Below, in pieces: positions 18,838 to 21,535 of a stretch of DNA of 21,535 nt (the stretch's first letter is position 1; every line of letters starts with the position of its first letter). The notes under the pieces are model-generated. The model saw only the letters and a list, made by a program, of their open reading frames with translations. It did not search any database and had not been told where the DNA came from. The DNA is from Grammothele lineata (taxonomy: Eukaryota > Basidiomycota > Agaricomycetes > Polyporales > Polyporaceae): positions 1-21,535 of the forward strand of contig NDFF03000220.1 in assembly GCA_002150815.3 (NCBI GenBank), given 5' to 3'. The position numbers were made by a program, and so were the translations under genes.

Positions 18838-19075
18838 GCGCTGAAGTCCAGTGAGAAAGTCATGTGACTTTATGTGCGCGCCAAAATGTTGAGAAACCCT
18901 AACCCCATGAATTTTCAATCTCCGCTCCAAATGGTAAGTAACTTTTGTATTGCCATCAGTGGCTGTGCTTACCAGTGCCTTTCTGAGATTCAAGCTGAGT
19001 CGCGTTTTACATTACACAAATGGCAGGGATGGCTCGCCCATAAAAAACGATTATTCGTTCCTCATTAATCGTAAT
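18838..19075. repeat. 238-bp dispersed repeat, copy 2
   Basis: Same length as copy 1 at 16448-16685, with about 10 substitutions. Nearly all are transitions, and eight read C-to-T or G-to-A relative to copy 1. It stands between the ~206-bp tandem repeats and the Helitron remnant. Confidence 0.9.
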
Positions 19076-19201
19076 GTGCCCTTGCCGCATAGGAGTTGAG
19101 GTGTAAAAGGTTTACAGTTACCTACTCCTGGCTCAACACAGCCTGGCCCCTCCCGAGAGAGGTTGTTGCAACGGGGTTCTCGCATAGAGAGCCCGAGCAC
19201 A

Positions 19202-20328
19202 ATGCATGGGCGCCATAATCCAGGTAAGCTACTACCCTCTCTCTTTCTATTACGTGCATTGTTGTAACATCAGCAACTAGGCAGTAGTGAAGCACAGCCT
19301 TCCAATGAAGCTGCAAGACCAGAACATGGACAAGGTATATACTTATATTGATTAAATGAGATTTACGTGAGCACTAACCTTATCACAGTTCCCTATCCTA
19401 CGCCACGTCCAACCCAACATTCAGAACGTCACCAAACACAGGTTTCGTCATCTGGTAGAATAAGTGAGTATAAATTGAAGAATCGTAAACCGCTGTTGAC
19501 TCATTTCATTATTTTAGACAGCATATCCGGCAGCAAGATCCCGCTAGCTCACCGCCCATACCGTGAGCCTTTGGAACAGCACGGTCTAGGAAGAATGTCA
19601 ATTGTCTGCCCCTAATGCGGTGCTCTCCATTGGGCTGATGAACGGATTGCTCGCAGCTCCATTAGAAACCCTGTATTTGGCACTTGCTGTAACAGGGGCA
19701 AGGTCTCCCTTCCCATGATCCCTGATCCACCGCCGTCTCTCTTACATCTCTTCACCGACACAACGCCCATAGCCAAGGAGTTCCGTAGCCACATTAGACA
19801 ATATAATGCTGCTTTTGCATTCGTTTCTCTCGGGGTTCAAATTGACGACTCAATCGACTGCCAGCAAGGCTGTCCTGGCCCATACGTCTTTCACATACAT
19901 GGTGAACTATGTCATCAGATTGGCTCCCTCGATCCTCCCTCTGGCTCCCCTCTGACGTATGCACAAACGTACATCTATGATCCTCAGGCTGCACTTGATG
20001 CACGTGCAGTCCACAACCCGTCTCTTTCTCGCGACACTCTAGCCCTCATTCAAAATACCCTTCTTGCTTGTAATCCATATACGTTCGGATCTATCACCAT
20101 GCTCATGAAATCTTATCAAGCCATAATGGAGTCGAAAACATTTCTATCCGGCTGATTGTAGATACCGCTCAGGATCAGCGCCGCTACAACCTACCCCGAG
20201 CAGACGATGTTGCCATGGTCCTACCAGGGCAGGGCTCTGGCGATTATCGAGACATCATTCTCCGGTGTCGTGATGGGCCACTGCATCGCATCAGTGAATG
20301 CCACCCGTCGTATTCACCTCTCCATTAC
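19202..20328 (+). pseudogene. Truncated Helitron Rep/helicase gene, N-terminal part
   Basis: Inferred exons 19202-19223, 19281-19334, 19389-19463 and 19518 onward splice in frame (introns 57, 54, 54 nt). Exon 4 carries the hallmark N-terminal sequence of fungal Helitron proteins: LAHRPYREPLEQHGLGRM, a C-P-x-C-G-A-L-H-W cysteine motif, NPVFGTCCNRGKVSLP, EFRSHIRQYNAAFAFVSLG and GPYVFHIHGELCHQIGSL. It then shifts frame at about 20148 and continues with RRYNLPRADDVA, GDYRDIILR and HRISECHPSYSPLHY, ending at 20328. A TAA (19613-19615) replaces the variable residue of the cysteine motif. The Rep nuclease and helicase domains, needed for rolling-circle transposition, are missing downstream. Intact splice sites and only two lesions suggest recent inactivation. 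The start at 19202 is the least certain part. Confidence 0.88.
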
Positions 20329-21535
20329 AGCTACTTTCAAAACGATAGGCCCCTTTTCAAAAAAAATCGCACAGTCGCTTATTGCGGAGTTTGAAGTGTA
20401 TTCCTACAAGTGATCTACGGATTCCGACATACTCCCGAGTCCCGATGAGCGTAGATACAACATGTGACCCTAAGCTTCTAGTATACGGAGAACCAAAAAT
20501 TATGTCCAACGAGCAACTTGCCGAATGACCACTCAACCTTCTTGACGTAGTCAAGAACATGGAGGAGCTCTGCATGATCGACAAGGAACAAAAAGACACA
20601 CGGCACGTGACTTCTCTCCTAGGCGCAACAATGCAAGGAAACCGTACCCTCTCCAACATCTACACCTGCAATAAGCTTACTGTGGCGAGGTAGCAATACC
20701 ACATGAAGTTGACAACAAACTGTGTTGCTCAACCAATGTATTCTGGAAGCGTGTCAACAAGTCCAGACAGCCCACTGAGGGAGACTCCGCCACAGAGCAG
20801 TACTCGCCAATACTGTACTGCCGGATGGCAGCAGTAGTAGTAGAACATACCATACAGCAGTTGTCGACTTGTCCTACAGCCTGAGCTAGGACATGATACG
20901 GAGAGCGGCACTAAGGGTGGAGCCTGCTAATCCGCGATTTCTGAGCCATTGAAGATGTTGTAGCTGATAACTGGTATGGCAATAACAGTGTGCGGGGTGC
21001 AGACTCCCTGAGCCTGAGGAGGGAAAGAGAGAGACAGCGCTGCAGGAGTCGAAGGGGGTGTCGATGACGGTTCGAGCCAAGTCCAATGGCCGTAAACGCC
21101 CACCGCGAGTTGAGCCTACACCAGTCTCGCCCGTCATGTGACCCTTTCGCAAGGTCACCTACAACCCTCACGGCGGGGATTCCCGATTTTTGGGAGGGGG
21201 AAAAATTGGTGACCAATGGTGGCTCGGGATTACCCTTTCTGCGGATTTTCAGCTGTTTTCCTTGGTCGAGAAAGGTATCATATTGCGGAGATTTTGCGAC
21301 AAAGGAAAATCAATCGGAAACCTCTGGCGCGGAAACCGACGAAAAGGTTTCATTTTCGCCGCCGTAGTCACGTGATGAGGGAGAAAAATCGCGCGAAAGG
21401 AGTGTAGAGAGTAAACATTCTACAATGTGTGCTTTCGGTGATTTCCCTGTAGCAGAAAATGTAAACATTTCCGTGTCGACACACCCTCTCACACTGGGCG
21501 CTTCTCATTGCGACGCGACGCGCCTCGCTGCACCG
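20329..21535. other. Unassigned 3' region after the Helitron break
   Basis: Homology to the Helitron stops at 20328. A plus-strand frame from about 20347 to 20695 has one internal TGA (about 20526) and no recognisable motif. On the minus strand, frames open at about 20690-20900 and 20930-21115 sit behind plausible acceptors, and a 56-nt GTGAGG...GTGTAG intron at about 21118-21173 would join the latter to an upstream exon. None gives a known domain, so nothing is called as a gene. Confidence 0.35.
21368..21375. promoter_or_regulatory. E-box TCACGTGA
   Basis: A palindromic TCACGTGA, the core of fungal bHLH sites (Cbf1/Pho4 type), followed 16 bp later by AATCGCGCGAAA, which resembles an E2F/SBF-type cell-cycle element. 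Together they suggest a promoter of a gene lying beyond the window or running leftward. Confidence 0.35.

Noticed and set aside
21066..21080. GGTTCGAGCC resembling a tRNA B box
   Set aside because: No matching A box or cloverleaf stems upstream.

Overview
The window looks like nuclear DNA of a filamentous basidiomycete, probably an agaricomycete. The reasons are introns of about 50-70 nt with GTRNGT/YAG ends in every gene, several F-box-like paralogues in tandem, a Helitron of fungal type, and a replication protein A subunit 3 (RPA3) with fungal intron density. I cannot name the species.

Region 1 (1-5790) is gene-free and repeat-dominated. It opens with a ~634 bp palindrome whose arms carry a 21-bp GC-rich minisatellite and whose centre is a perfect 25-bp-arm hairpin. 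A GC-rich satellite of ~170 bp units follows (about 640-5790). In its cleaner part two subtypes alternate, giving dimers of ~345 bp. A 2.97 kb element (849-3816) with ~0.9 kb terminal inverted repeats interrupts the satellite. An 8-bp candidate target duplication and the uninterrupted satellite phase on either side support a hAT-like insertion. It encodes no visible transposase.

Region 2 (5900-15350 plus) is the gene-bearing part. Three plus-strand tandem paralogues encode F-box-like, leucine-rich-segment proteins (6162-8339, 8676-10713, 11126-13081). Each begins with a 12-nt first coding exon, MPQ(Q/E). Next comes RPA3 (13277-13844, four exons), the one clear housekeeping gene. Two minus-strand paralogues (15163-14009 and 16332-15346) encode another F-box-like family whose middle part resembles a nucleotidyltransferase-like fold lacking its acidic motif.

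Region 3 (16448-21535) is again accessory. It holds two 238-bp copies of one dispersed repeat (one in the upstream region of the last F-box-like gene), a GC-rich block with a strong G-quadruplex motif, a ~100 bp palindrome, diverged ~180-206 bp tandem repeats, and the 5' part of a Helitron Rep/helicase gene. That gene is recently inactivated: its four exons still splice in frame, but it has one stop and one frameshift and is truncated. The last 1.2 kb is unassigned and may contain remnants of another gene or a promoter.

The F-box-like proteins would be expected to act as substrate receptors of SCF ubiquitin ligases, and RPA3 in the single-stranded-DNA-binding heterotrimer. No operon-like or defence system is evident. 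The main interest is repeat architecture and paralogue diversification.
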